Part shown: in pieces, positions 7,545-14,766 of the stretch
Numbering within the stretch: position 1 is the stretch's first letter
How the letters are laid out: every line of letters starts with the position of its first letter
Assembly: GCA_002688395.1 (NCBI GenBank)
Contig: NZCU01000032.1
Span: 1 to 23,717, forward strand
From: Nanobdellota archaeon
GTDB taxonomy: Archaea; Nanobdellota; Nanobdellia; SCGC-AAA011-G17; ARS1403
Reading direction: 5' to 3'
Length of the DNA: 23,717 nt
Translations under genes and position numbers: made by a program
Notes under the pieces: model-generated
Databases searched by the model: none
What the model was told of the DNA's origin: nothing
What the model saw: only the letters and a program-made list of their open reading frames with translations

Positions 7545-8428
7545 TAGCTTTTTAGATCGTAATCTCTTAAACCATTTTTCATTAACATAACTCTGAATTT
7601 AGGAACTCTCATTCCGTCAGAACTTCTAAAAAAAGCAACTTCAGGAGCCCTCATTAAGAAATCGCTATCACGGGTACAAAAAGTAAAATCATCTAAATGC
7701 TCCATAGCAGAATCAATTATAGCCCCATCATGATCATCATCTCTAAATCTACCACTATCTCCAATAATTCTGTTTCTATTATCCATAAAATATCTTAATA
7801 CTTCTTCAACTTCCCCTAAGTTCCTTCTAATTCTACCCTTAAAATCAGCAACATACATTTCCCCTTGTCTACGAAAAAAATTTGATCTAGGACCTGCTAA
7901 TGAAAGAGCATTTTCCCTATCAGTCTCAAGCATTAAACTACTATAGCCCCTTTCCATCACTCCACTATATACTTCAGAAAATATTCTAATTGACTTCTTA
8001 GCTCTCCATAAGTGTCCTTCTGATTCCCCATAAACTTTCTCGGGAAGAACAAAACTACTACTTTTCAAAAGGCTTTTTAAAATTATTAATGTGTTAGTAG
8101 AAATACTTAAATTCTCACTAATCTTTTCATGTATACTTGATAAATCATCCTCATCAGAATCTTTTTTTTTAACAAAACCTCCATATGTATCTATTAATGA
8201 AAAATAATCAAATCCATCTTCTCCCAAATAAAAATATCTTTGCACAACACTCCTTACATCCCCCATATCAAAGTTTATCAAACCAGAAAAAATAAAACTA
8301 GTATCAGGAACAAAAAACCTTGATCCAAGAATTAATTTAGTTAAATCAGGACTTGGGAGCACAACACTTCCATTACCATTATTTACTAATTGAACTAATC
8401 CCCCAAGGGGTTTTTCTACTGTAGACAT
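7541..8428 (-). CDS. PIN-domain-like protein (putative RNase)
   Basis: A 295-residue protein. Acidic residues are spaced as in PIN nucleases: D42 in FFVPDTSFI, E130 in VLPEKVYGE, D234/D239 in DDHDGAIIDSAM, and D254/D256 in FCTRDSDFL. PIN domains are Mg2+-dependent RNases; many archaeal members are in toxin-antitoxin pairs, but no antitoxin-like gene is next to this one, and at 295 residues it is much longer than VapC. A housekeeping RNA-processing role is as likely. It follows the DUF1858-IscA gene with the junction TAAAATG, so the two are probably cotranscribed. Its codons look somewhat richer in G at third positions than its neighbours, a weak hint of different origin. Confidence 0.65.
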   Translation of the reverse strand: MSTVEKPLGGLVQLVNNGNGSVVLPSPDLTKLILGSRFFVPDTSFIFSGLINFDMGDVRSVVQRYFYLGEDGFDYFSLIDTYGGFVKKKDSDEDDLSSIHEKISENLSISTNTLIILKSLLKSSSFVLPEKVYGESEGHLWRAKKSIRIFSEVYSGVMERGYSSLMLETDRENALSLAGPRSNFFRRQGEMYVADFKGRIRRNLGEVEEVLRYFMDNRNRIIGDSGRFRDDDHDGAIIDSAMEHLDDFTFCTRDSDFLMRAPEVAFFRSSDGMRVPKFRVMLMKNGLRDYDLKSY

Positions 8429-8429
8429 T

Positions 8430-8984
8430 TTATAAGGTTACACTACTGCCGCAACCACAAGTACCTTTAACATTGGGGTTTAGAACTTTAAATCCTGCAT
8501 TTTGTAGTCCATCCACATAATCTATTACCATCCCTTTAAATTTGTCTACGTGTTCTTTTTCTATGAATACTTTAATTCCTTTATCTTTAAACTCAACTTC
8601 ATTATCTTCTTTAGTTTCTTTAAATTTAAAATCATAAGTCCATCCACAACTTCCTTTATTTAATCCTACTCTAAATCCATGATTGTCTTCTTTTCTAAAA
8701 TTCTTACATTTTTCAGCTGCAAAATCTGTGAATTTAACATCTTCAGTGCTTTCTTTTTCATTAAGAACTTTATTTAATTCGTAAACTAAATTATTTATTT
8801 CTTCTTGTTTCATTCCATGACCTTGCATTCCTTGTTCTAATGTTTCAAAAGTTGAGGCTTGGCAACCCACACAATGTAATCCAGCGTTTGTCATTATTTG
8901 TGCTAGTTTTTGAGCTTTACTAGGATAATTCTCGAAAACTTGTTCGATTGTCAAATCTTTTGTTATTAATAATTCTGATTTCAT
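8430..8984 (-). CDS. DUF1858-IscA/HesB fusion, Fe-S cluster carrier
   Basis: A 184-residue two-domain protein. Residues 1-75 are a DUF1858-like redox domain (LTIEQVFENYP, then GLHCVGC with C38 and C41, the family's CxxC-like disulfide). Residues about 82-184 are an A-type Fe-S carrier: C113 in GSCGWTYDF, and C176 and C178 in the terminal GTCGCGSS, the three cysteines expected of IscA/HesB/ErpA. A-type proteins pass clusters to target enzymes; the attached thiol domain could control cluster loading or release (inference). It is divergent from the second FNR-like gene with one shared TATA element between the starts, and cotranscribed with the PIN-like gene. Confidence 0.88.
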   Translation of the reverse strand: MKSELLITKDLTIEQVFENYPSKAQKLAQIMTNAGLHCVGCQASTFETLEQGMQGHGMKQEEINNLVYELNKVLNEKESTEDVKFTDFAAEKCKNFRKEDNHGFRVGLNKGSCGWTYDFKFKETKEDNEVEFKDKGIKVFIEKEHVDKFKGMVIDYVDGLQNAGFKVLNPNVKGTCGCGSSVTL

Positions 8985-9006
8985 TTATTAAAAAATAGAT
9001 AAAAAA

Positions 9007-9016
9007 GTATATAAAG
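9007..9016. promoter_or_regulatory. Shared bidirectional TATA-like box
   Basis: GTATATAAAG lies midway between the divergent starts at 8984 and 9038, about 27 bases from each. It reads as a TATA box on both strands, so one element probably serves both leaderless genes. Confidence 0.65.
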
Positions 9017-9037
9017 TTAACTATAGTAAAATAATTT

Positions 9038-9727
9038 ATGGTTTTAGAAGATGTTAAAGTAAAGATATTGGAGATAAAAGAGGTTGCTGAATTCACTAAG
9101 TCTTTTGTAATTGGAAAACCTGAAGGTTTTGAGTATAAAGCAGGAGATCATGGTTATATTGAAATAACTCCTGATAGTGGAAAGCCTTTTTCATTTGTTT
9201 CTAGCCCTCATGAAGATGTTATAGAATTTGCAACTATTATAAGAGATGAAAGTGAATGGAAACAAGAGTTGAATAAAAAACAAATAGGAGATGAATTAAT
9301 TTTATCTGGACCTTATGGTAAGTTTGGTTATGAAGATGAGGAAAAAGATATTGGTTTTGTTGCTGGTGGTATTGGAATAACTCCTTTTATTAGTATTTTA
9401 AGATATTTGTCTGAAAAACAAATAGATACTAAGGTTACTTTGTTTTATTCTGCTAGAACTTTGAAAGCTTGCCCATTTAAAGATGAGTTAGATTCTTTAG
9501 CTGAGAAAAATAAAAATATTAAAATTGTTTATACTATTACAGATGATGGAACTTATGAAGGAAATAAAGTTAGAATAGATAGAGATTTTATTGAGAAAAA
9601 TAGTGAAAATGTTAAAGATAAAGTATGGTATGTAGCTGGACCTCCTAAAATGGTTGTTGCTATTAATTCTATTTTGAAAGAGTTAGGTGTTAGTAAAATT
9701 AAATTAGATTCCTTTGGTGGATATTAA
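9038..9727 (+). CDS. FNR-family FAD/NAD(P) oxidoreductase (second)
   Basis: A 229-residue flavoprotein of the ferredoxin-NAD(P) reductase fold, a distant paralog of the 6807-7544 gene. It has the flavin motif PFSFVSS (50-56), SGPYGKFG (90-97), the NAD(P) motif GGIGITPF (110-117), a C-A-R/K-type segment FYSARTLKACPF, and VAGPPKMV near the end. The C-terminal LDSFGGY resembles the aromatic-ended tail found in oxidoreductases of this class. It has no Fe-S domain of its own. Its divergent partner is the DUF1858-IscA fusion, so a role in Fe-S redox is possible but not shown. The stop overlaps the convergent DUF5069 gene in TTAA (9724-9727). Confidence 0.86.
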   Translation: MVLEDVKVKILEIKEVAEFTKSFVIGKPEGFEYKAGDHGYIEITPDSGKPFSFVSSPHEDVIEFATIIRDESEWKQELNKKQIGDELILSGPYGKFGYEDEEKDIGFVAGGIGITPFISILRYLSEKQIDTKVTLFYSARTLKACPFKDELDSLAEKNKNIKIVYTITDDGTYEGNKVRIDRDFIEKNSENVKDKVWYVAGPPKMVVAINSILKELGVSKIKLDSFGGY

Positions 9728-10134
9728 AACCTTTTTTCATCTGCATCAATGTTATCAAAATAAGTACTATAATCATCTCTGTTTAAGGCTTTCTTTTGTT
9801 CTTCTAACCATTGTTTACTTTCTTCATCTTCAGGAGCATTATGTCTAGCTTTGTTGTTGAAGTCGTTTTTTTCTTCTTGAGTTTTAGAGAATTCTGAATT
9901 AACCCATTCAGCTATTTTTTTATCATCATTACTAAATTCTTTAACTTTGGATGCAAAAGTTTCTGCATCTACTCCTAAAAAAGTAAACAATTTTTGATCT
10001 AGAGGACAATTATAACTGTATTCGCCTAAAGTTCCTTCATTACTCGCTATTGCTTTATCTGTAGTTCTTGGTAGCATAACTAAATCTGCATTCATATCAT
10101 AAGGACTTCTTGGGAAGTTATTTGTTAAATCCAT
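9724..10134 (-). CDS. DUF5069-family protein
   Basis: A 136-residue soluble protein. The beginning matches what I recall of the DUF5069 family, better known from bacteria: DLTNNFPRSPYD, then LPRTTDKAIA, GTLGEYSYNCPLDQ and FLGVDAETF. The cysteine in NCPLDQ is conserved in the family. No biochemical role is known to me. The C-terminal half is Asp/Glu/Lys-rich and probably helical. The start is supported by a TATA-like box about 28 bases upstream (10160-10170), shared with the microprotein on the other strand. It could have come from bacteria, but base composition matches the neighbourhood. Confidence 0.85.
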   Translation of the reverse strand: MDLTNNFPRSPYDMNADLVMLPRTTDKAIASNEGTLGEYSYNCPLDQKLFTFLGVDAETFASKVKEFSNDDKKIAEWVNSEFSKTQEEKNDFNNKARHNAPEDEESKQWLEEQKKALNRDDYSTYFDNIDADEKRF

Positions 10135-10159
10135 TTTATATTATTAATAAAACACAAAA

Positions 10160-10170
10160 ATTTAAAAAGG
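10160..10170. promoter_or_regulatory. Shared bidirectional TATA-like box
   Basis: ATTTAAAAAGG sits about 28 bases from both the DUF5069 start (10134) and the microprotein start (10191). The layout matches four other divergent pairs in the window. Confidence 0.6.
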
Positions 10171-10190
10171 TTTGTAAGAAATTAATAAAT

Positions 10191-10265
10191 ATGAAATATG
10201 ATGATGAAAGTGGAGCTTGTCCTGTGGATACTGGAAGTTCTGATGAAGATAAAGAAGAATCATAA
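10191..10265 (+). CDS. Probable 24-residue acidic microprotein
   Basis: A short ORF of 24 codons from ATG 10191 to TAA 10263-10265. The peptide is strongly acidic, with a central GACPVDTG and a Ser/Asp/Glu-rich tail. It has a single cysteine. The coding case rests on context: a TATA-like box is centred about 26 bases before the ATG, and the gene is divergent from DUF5069 with a 57-base start-to-start distance, nearly the same geometry as four pairs of ordinary genes. It then overlaps the end of the convergent flavoprotein gene by 6 bases, the usual style here. It could instead be a short non-coding RNA. No family is recognised. Confidence 0.5.
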   Translation: MKYDDESGACPVDTGSSDEDKEES

Positions 10266-11621
10266 CATTTCTTCAACTATATAAGAGTATATTTCTCCGA
10301 ATGTTGGGTGGATATGTTGCATATTGTTTAAATCTTTCAAAGTAGCTTTATAGTAGAGTAGAGGAACTGCTTCATGAATTATATCAGAAGCCATATGACC
10401 AACAATTGCTACACCTAGAATTCTATCAGTTTTTTTGTCTACAATAAATTTGATGAAACCTTCTTCTTCTCCATAACAAACTGCTTTTCCTAAATCTTCG
10501 TATAGTAATTTTCCTATTTTAACTTTTAATTTCTTTTCCTCAGCTTCTTTTTCAGTGAGACCAATCCAAGCTACTTCTGGATGACAGAAAACTGCCATTG
10601 GGAATTTATGATAGTCTATTTTTTCTTTTTTTCTGAACATATTTTTAGCTGCTACTCTTCCATGTTCAACAGCTACGTTAACGACTTCTAGTAAAGCGTT
10701 AGAATCTCCTGCAACGTAAATATTTTTAACTGAAGTTTGTAGGTAAGGATTTAATTTAGGAGTGCCTTTTTCGTCTAATTTCATGTTAGTTGTTTGTAAA
10801 TCTAAAGTATCTACATTTGGTGACCTTCCAAAACCTAAGAATATTTCATCTACTTCTAGCTTTTTCTTCTTTTTATTATGATCGAAAATTATTACTTTTT
10901 TCCCATTTTTTTTATAGAATTTCTTTAAATCTGTGCATGTATAAACATCGATACCATTCTTTCTAAAAGAATTTTCAACTACTATTGCTAAGTCTTCATC
11001 ATTGGCTCCTAGTAAATGATCTCCCCTTTGGATTACGTAGCATTTGACTCCTAGGTTGGAGAAATAGTACGCCATTTCTAAGGCTACAGGCCCCCCTCCT
11101 AGGAAAGCCATTGATTTTGGGAGTTTTTTTAATTCTAAAGCTTCATTACTTGTTATATATCCAATTTCATTTAAATCTTTGAAAGGAGATGGAGTTGTTT
11201 TAGATCCTGTTGAAATTAAGAAGTTTTTTCCTTTTATGATTTTATTATTTACTTTAACTTCATTTTTAGAAATGAATTTAGCTTCTCCATAAATTAAATC
11301 TATGTTCTTCTTATTTTTCTTTATATTTTTTAATCTATAATCTGCAAAACCTTTTATGATTCTGTTTTTTCTATTTATTAGTTTGGGAACATCAAAAGTT
11401 ACTTTTCCAGAAATATTAACTCCATATTTATCAGCATTTTTTATGACTTCGGATACTCTAGCTGAATGTATTAAAGTTTTAGAAGGCATGCAACCTTTTA
11501 GTATACATAGTCCTCCAAATTGTCCTTTTTCTATAATGCAAATCTTTTTTTTATAATCTAAAGAAGTCATTGCCGCACTATAACCTGCGCTTCCACCACC
11601 TATCACCACTAAGTCATACAT
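10260..11621 (-). CDS. Dihydrolipoamide dehydrogenase-like pyridine nucleotide-disulfide oxidoreductase
   Basis: A 453-residue FAD enzyme of usual family length. It has the N-terminal dinucleotide motif VIGGGSAGYSA (6-16), the redox disulfide GGLCILKGCMPSK (C39, C44), the NAD(P) motif GGGPVALEMAYYF near 175-187, the second FAD motif IYVAGDSNALLE, and a C-terminal dimerisation domain ending HIHPTFGEIYS with the His/Glu active-site pair. This architecture covers lipoamide dehydrogenase, mercuric reductase and related NAD(P)H-dependent reductases. No 2-oxoacid dehydrogenase or glycine-cleavage genes are nearby, so the physiological disulfide substrate is unknown. A TATA box lies about 29 bases upstream (11645-11655). 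Confidence 0.9.
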   Translation of the reverse strand: MYDLVVIGGGSAGYSAAMTSLDYKKKICIIEKGQFGGLCILKGCMPSKTLIHSARVSEVIKNADKYGVNISGKVTFDVPKLINRKNRIIKGFADYRLKNIKKNKKNIDLIYGEAKFISKNEVKVNNKIIKGKNFLISTGSKTTPSPFKDLNEIGYITSNEALELKKLPKSMAFLGGGPVALEMAYYFSNLGVKCYVIQRGDHLLGANDEDLAIVVENSFRKNGIDVYTCTDLKKFYKKNGKKVIIFDHNKKKKKLEVDEIFLGFGRSPNVDTLDLQTTNMKLDEKGTPKLNPYLQTSVKNIYVAGDSNALLEVVNVAVEHGRVAAKNMFRKKEKIDYHKFPMAVFCHPEVAWIGLTEKEAEEKKLKVKIGKLLYEDLGKAVCYGEEEGFIKFIVDKKTDRILGVAIVGHMASDIIHEAVPLLYYKATLKDLNNMQHIHPTFGEIYSYIVEEML

Positions 11622-11644
11622 ACTAGTTTGGATTTAGTATTTAA

Positions 11645-11655
11645 TTATATAAAAA
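11645..11655 (-). promoter_or_regulatory. TATA-like box of the disulfide oxidoreductase gene
   Basis: On the minus strand TTTTTATATAA lies 24-34 bases before the ATG at 11621, in the 64-base gap after the Dph2 fragment. Confidence 0.6.
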
Positions 11656-11685
11656 GTTTTGTTTTAATTGGTAAGAGAAATTTCT

Positions 11686-12387
11686 TTACTCTATATTTAG
11701 CGCTTCTGTTAAGTTTATTATTGGTATTGGTAAGTTAGGCGCATCGTCAAAACCAATTCTTGGACAAGCTGTGTTAACCCAACATTGAATAAAAGGAAAG
11801 TCTTCAGCTTTTGAGAAATCTATATTGTTGTCTATGAAAAAGTAGAATTTTTTATTTGGATATTTTTCTTTTAGTTGTTTGCTTGGGTTAAATTGTTGTT
11901 GTCCTGGTTTTAATGTTATAATGACTCCAATAGAATCTGAATGTAAGAATTTTATTAAAGCTCCTTTGTAAGTTTTCAAAATTTTATCTACATCTTTTAA
12001 GTTTAAAATATAATGTTGATTTGTTATTGGATCAAATCTAATTACTTCCTTGAAATTTTCTTCATCTTTTTGAGATAATACCAAAGCTCTTGGGTGGAAA
12101 ATTCCATCTCCAATGTAGAGAAATGCGTCAGGTTTTTGAGTTAGTTTTAAATTTTTATAAGATAAATCGCATCCCAAAATTTGGGATTGAGAATTTGTTC
12201 TTTCTGGTTGAGATGTGATTACATTAATATTAGCTTCTTTTAGTTGTGATAATATTTTATCTAAATTACTTGAAAATTGGATTGAAGAGTATAAAGCTAT
12301 AGTTTTAAATTTTTTACAATAGTTTAAAGTTTCATCTGTTAGTTTTATTTCTTCTTTATATTCTGCATTAATTAGTAAATTATCCAT
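11686..12387 (-). CDS. dph2: Dph2, central and C-terminal domains (second half of split gene)
   Basis: A 233-residue ORF holding domains 2 and 3 of archaeal Dph2. ILGCDLS (C73) and NTACPRIGFDD (C208) give the second and third [4Fe-4S] ligand cysteines, and YIGDGIFHPRAL and GVIITLKPGQ match the family. Dph2 is an unusual SAM enzyme that adds the 3-amino-3-carboxypropyl group to a histidine of EF-2, the first step of diphthamide synthesis, releasing methylthioadenosine. The normal archaeal protein is a single chain of roughly 320-340 residues; this and the ORF at 12389-12658 add up to 322. The ATG follows the upstream TAA after one base (TAAAATG), the usual operon junction in this window, so the two parts are probably coupled. 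Confidence 0.88.
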   Translation of the reverse strand: MDNLLINAEYKEEIKLTDETLNYCKKFKTIALYSSIQFSSNLDKILSQLKEANINVITSQPERTNSQSQILGCDLSYKNLKLTQKPDAFLYIGDGIFHPRALVLSQKDEENFKEVIRFDPITNQHYILNLKDVDKILKTYKGALIKFLHSDSIGVIITLKPGQQQFNPSKQLKEKYPNKKFYFFIDNNIDFSKAEDFPFIQCWVNTACPRIGFDDAPNLPIPIINLTEALNIE

Positions 12388-12388
12388 T

Positions 12389-12658
12389 TTACCATCCTTT
12401 AGGGTTTTTTATGAAAACATTATGTCCAAATTGTACAGTTAAATCTACACCTAGTTGAGTTAATCCAAATGGCGTATCGCAAGCTCCAAAGCAACTACCA
12501 AACCATATTAGAACAGTTGTGTTTGTTTCTTTTTCTATAGTATCTACTATGTTTTTAGCTTCTGGTTTTAAGCCATCGGCTAATTGTAATAATATAGTTT
12601 TATGATTTTTTTCTTTAATTCTTTCTATTATTTTTTCTATTTCTAAATTGTAATTCAT
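12389..12658 (-). CDS. dph2: Dph2, N-terminal domain (first half of split gene)
   Basis: An 89-residue ORF matching domain 1 of archaeal Dph2: TILLQLADGLKPEA (21-34), GSCFGACD with C60 as the first cluster-ligand cysteine, and VDLTVQFGHN (LIHLGHS in related proteins). It ends at TAA 12389-12391, one base before the ATG of the second part. Since the cluster needs one cysteine from each of the three domains, the two products would have to assemble to be active. A single-base change in the A6 run at 12405-12410 would join the frames, so a sequencing error or frameshift must be considered; see the finding. Its start is supported by the shared TATA box at 12681-12690. Confidence 0.85.
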   Translation of the reverse strand: MNYNLEIEKIIERIKEKNHKTILLQLADGLKPEAKNIVDTIEKETNTTVLIWFGSCFGACDTPFGLTQLGVDLTVQFGHNVFIKNPKGW

Positions 12659-12680
12659 AACATAAATTTTGAATAATAAC

Positions 12681-12690
12681 CTTTAAAAAA
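12681..12690. promoter_or_regulatory. Shared bidirectional TATA-like box
   Basis: CTTTAAAAAA lies midway between the divergent starts at 12658 (Dph2 first half) and 12712 (geranylgeranyl reductase), about 27 bases from each. Confidence 0.62.
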
Positions 12691-12711
12691 CTAATTATCT
12701 AATTTTAAGGT

Positions 12712-13797
12712 ATGATATCTGTTATTGGTGCTGGACCTGCTGGTAGTTTCTATGCTTCTAAAGAAAAGAAGGATGATGTAAATATTTTTGAGGAGCATAA
12801 AGAGATTGGAAGGCCTATTTCTTGTACTGGAATATTAACTGATTCTGTTAAAAGAGTCATAGATATAGATCCTAGTTTAATTATTAGTAAAATAACTCAA
12901 TTTAAAATAGTAGCTCCAAATGGGAAAACAACTTATGTTGATTTGGATAAAACTAACATGGTTTTAGATAGGGCTAAATTTGATCAATTTATTTTACAAA
13001 AAGCTATTGATAATGGTGCAAAATTACACTTAGATGAGAAATTTTTAGGTTATAAGAAAATTAATGGAAATTATAAAATTAAAACTTCTAAAAAAGAATA
13101 TGAAACTAATATGATTGTTGGAGCAGATGGTCCTAGAAGTAAAGTTGCTCAAGAAGCTGGAATTTATGGTGATAGAAAATTTTTAAGAGGATGGCAGGCT
13201 AGATGTGAGTTTCCAGAATTAGAAGAAGGAGTTACTGAGATAAGGTTAAATTTAGGGGAGTTTTCCTGGATTGTTCCTGAAGATGATAAAATTGCAAGAG
13301 TTGGAGTTATTGGTGTTAATAATTTAAAATTAAAACAAGATTATGGAAAAATATTGGGTGCTAGTAAAATTTTAGAAGATCAATCTGGAATGATTCCATT
13401 ATATAATCGTAAACAAGAATTAAGGAAAGGAAAGGAGGATATATTTTTGATTGGAGATGCTGCAACTCAAGTTAAAGCAACTACTTATGGTGGAATAATA
13501 TATGGATTAATAGCTGGAGGTTATTTGGCTGAGGATAAGGAAACATATGTTAAAAATTTTAATAAGAAATTAGGTAAAGACTTGTGGATTAGTTTAAAGA
13601 TGAGAGAGATGATGAATGTTATGTCAGAAGAACAATGTAATGAGATGATTCATATTTTTCAGAAAAAAGAAAATATAGATGTGTTAGGGAAACATGATAG
13701 AGATTTCCCAAGTAAATTTTTATTTCAATTGTTAATGAAAGAAAAGAAGTTATGGAAATTAGGCTTTGGTATTTTTAAAAATAAAGTTTTTAGTTAA
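12712..13797 (+). CDS. Geranylgeranyl reductase-family flavoprotein (archaeal lipid saturation)
   Basis: A 361-residue FAD protein of the geranylgeranyl reductase family. The start has VIGAGPAGSFYA (4-15) and RPISCTGILT with the family's conserved cysteine; later come GADGPRSKVA and FLIGDAATQVKATTYGGII. In archaea these enzymes reduce the double bonds of geranylgeranyl chains of membrane lipids, using a reduced ferredoxin or similar donor. The usual glycine/proline-rich segment near the FAD is somewhat altered (KATTYGG), common in divergent members. It is divergent from Dph2 with a shared TATA box. Substrate saturation affects what double bonds remain for the cyclopropane synthase homolog in the same window, a possible link but not one the sequence proves. 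Confidence 0.88.
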   Translation: MISVIGAGPAGSFYASKEKKDDVNIFEEHKEIGRPISCTGILTDSVKRVIDIDPSLIISKITQFKIVAPNGKTTYVDLDKTNMVLDRAKFDQFILQKAIDNGAKLHLDEKFLGYKKINGNYKIKTSKKEYETNMIVGADGPRSKVAQEAGIYGDRKFLRGWQARCEFPELEEGVTEIRLNLGEFSWIVPEDDKIARVGVIGVNNLKLKQDYGKILGASKILEDQSGMIPLYNRKQELRKGKEDIFLIGDAATQVKATTYGGIIYGLIAGGYLAEDKETYVKNFNKKLGKDLWISLKMREMMNVMSEEQCNEMIHIFQKKENIDVLGKHDRDFPSKFLFQLLMKEKKLWKLGFGIFKNKVFS

Positions 13798-13799
13798 GA

Positions 13800-14174
13800 T
13801 TATTTTATTCCTGAATCAAAACCTATTAGTAAAGTTGCTTCATCTTCTAATTTTAAATTAAATTCTTTAACTAGGAAATCATGAACTTCTTTTGATGGAG
13901 AACTAGAAACTACATTATTTGCTTTAACTTCTGGAAATGGTATTGGTGGAAATGAAGTTTTTCCATCTTCTTGTTTTACTATTTCTCTAACTGGATCTCT
14001 AAAATTTGAATCGTGAGTTACTAAAACTGTAAACTTTCTTCCTAAACAAGTAAGAACGCCTTCATTATTTTCCTCTTCTATATTCCTAATAATATCTTTA
14101 GTTTCTTCTTTAACCAAATAAACATTATCTAAGCCTTTTGTTCTACTTAAAGTTTCTAATATTTGTTTTACCAT
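13800..14174 (-). CDS. Hypothetical protein, downstream of S3Ae
   Basis: A 124-residue protein of unknown function; I recognise no family. Visible features are an N-terminal helix (VKQILETLSRTKGLDNVYLV), a middle strand-rich part (GVLTCLGRKFTVLVTHDSNF), a proline-rich FPPIPFPEV and a C-terminal acidic helix before LLIGFDSGIK. No signal peptide, membrane segment or metal-binding cysteine cluster is seen. It follows the S3Ae gene by 9 bases and is likely part of the ribosomal operon. It ends 2 bases from the convergent reductase gene. Confidence 0.65.
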   Translation of the reverse strand: MVKQILETLSRTKGLDNVYLVKEETKDIIRNIEEENNEGVLTCLGRKFTVLVTHDSNFRDPVREIVKQEDGKTSFPPIPFPEVKANNVVSSSPSKEVHDFLVKEFNLKLEDEATLLIGFDSGIK

Positions 14175-14183
14175 TTTTGATAA

Positions 14184-14753
14184 TTAAGAAGATAGTTTTT
14201 CTAATTTCCTTATATGGAAATGAGATAAAGGATATACTTTTGTTAATTCTTTTCTTAAAGTACTTTGTATTTTAAATCTTATTATATTTTCTAATACTCC
14301 TTCATAAGTTGTATTTTTAATAGAATTTGTTAATAGTTCTATAGTTTTTTTTCTTAATGATGTTAATACAGATCTTTTTGTAGATGATTTTGTTACTAAG
14401 AAAGGTTTTATTTTTATGTCAATATTATCTTTTGTTTTTAATTTAAATGAATCATCTATTTTTTCTTTATCTTTATGCACCATTCTTTTTAATGAAGAAG
14501 GAACAATTTCATATTTTACTAATTCTGTTAATGCTTTTTCATCTTTTACTTCTTTTATTTTAAAAGTGATTTTTGTATTTTGTGCTTTGATATCTTGAGT
14601 AAGATTCATCAAACTAATACAAACATTTTTTCCTATAAGAGAAGATGATTCAGCAACTGTAGTTTGTCCTATCTCAGTATTATTGAAATAGCTTGTTGAT
14701 AATATTGTAAACCATCTTTTCTTTTTTCTTCTTTGTAAATCTTTTTGTGCCAT
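14184..14753 (-). CDS. rps3ae: 30S ribosomal protein S3Ae (eS1)
   Basis: A 189-residue basic protein matching archaeal S3Ae: RRKKKRWFTILSTSYFNNTEIG near the start, then ESSSLIGKNV, SLMNLTQDIKAQN, and the RRS/RKK-rich C-terminus around KSSTKRSVLTSLRKK and FHIRKLEKL. It binds the small ribosomal subunit near the mRNA exit in archaea and eukaryotes. It is the third gene of the conserved archaeal S15, nuclease, S3Ae cluster, 13 bases after the nuclease gene. Confidence 0.93.
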   Translation of the reverse strand: MAQKDLQRRKKKRWFTILSTSYFNNTEIGQTTVAESSSLIGKNVCISLMNLTQDIKAQNTKITFKIKEVKDEKALTELVKYEIVPSSLKRMVHKDKEKIDDSFKLKTKDNIDIKIKPFLVTKSSTKRSVLTSLRKKTIELLTNSIKNTTYEGVLENIIRFKIQSTLRKELTKVYPLSHFHIRKLEKLSS

Positions 14754-14766
14754 TATTTATGATTGT

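Noticed and set aside
7541..8428. VapBC-type toxin-antitoxin locus.
   Set aside because: The PIN-like protein is about twice the size of VapC and its operon partner is an Fe-S carrier, with no small DNA-binding antitoxin gene nearby.
10191..10250. Possible C/D box small RNA, because ATGATGA (C box-like) and CTGA (D box-like) occur within the microprotein region.
   Set aside because: The CTGA overlaps another TGATGA and no second D box or terminal stem is seen; repeated TGATGA arises easily from Asp/Glu codons. The promoter-to-ATG spacing supports a coding role better.
12400..12412. Programmed -1 frameshift at A-AAA-AAC within the Dph2 junction.
   Set aside because: The heptamer is in the correct frame for a classic -1 site, but a -1 shift meets TAA after one codon. 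Only a +1 (or -2) shift would join the two halves, so a standard slippery site does not explain it.
14416..14598. A 60-codon open frame opposite the S3Ae gene.
   Set aside because: It is antisense to a clear ribosomal protein gene, has no family resemblance, and its Phe/Ser-rich composition is typical of antisense frames in AT-rich DNA.
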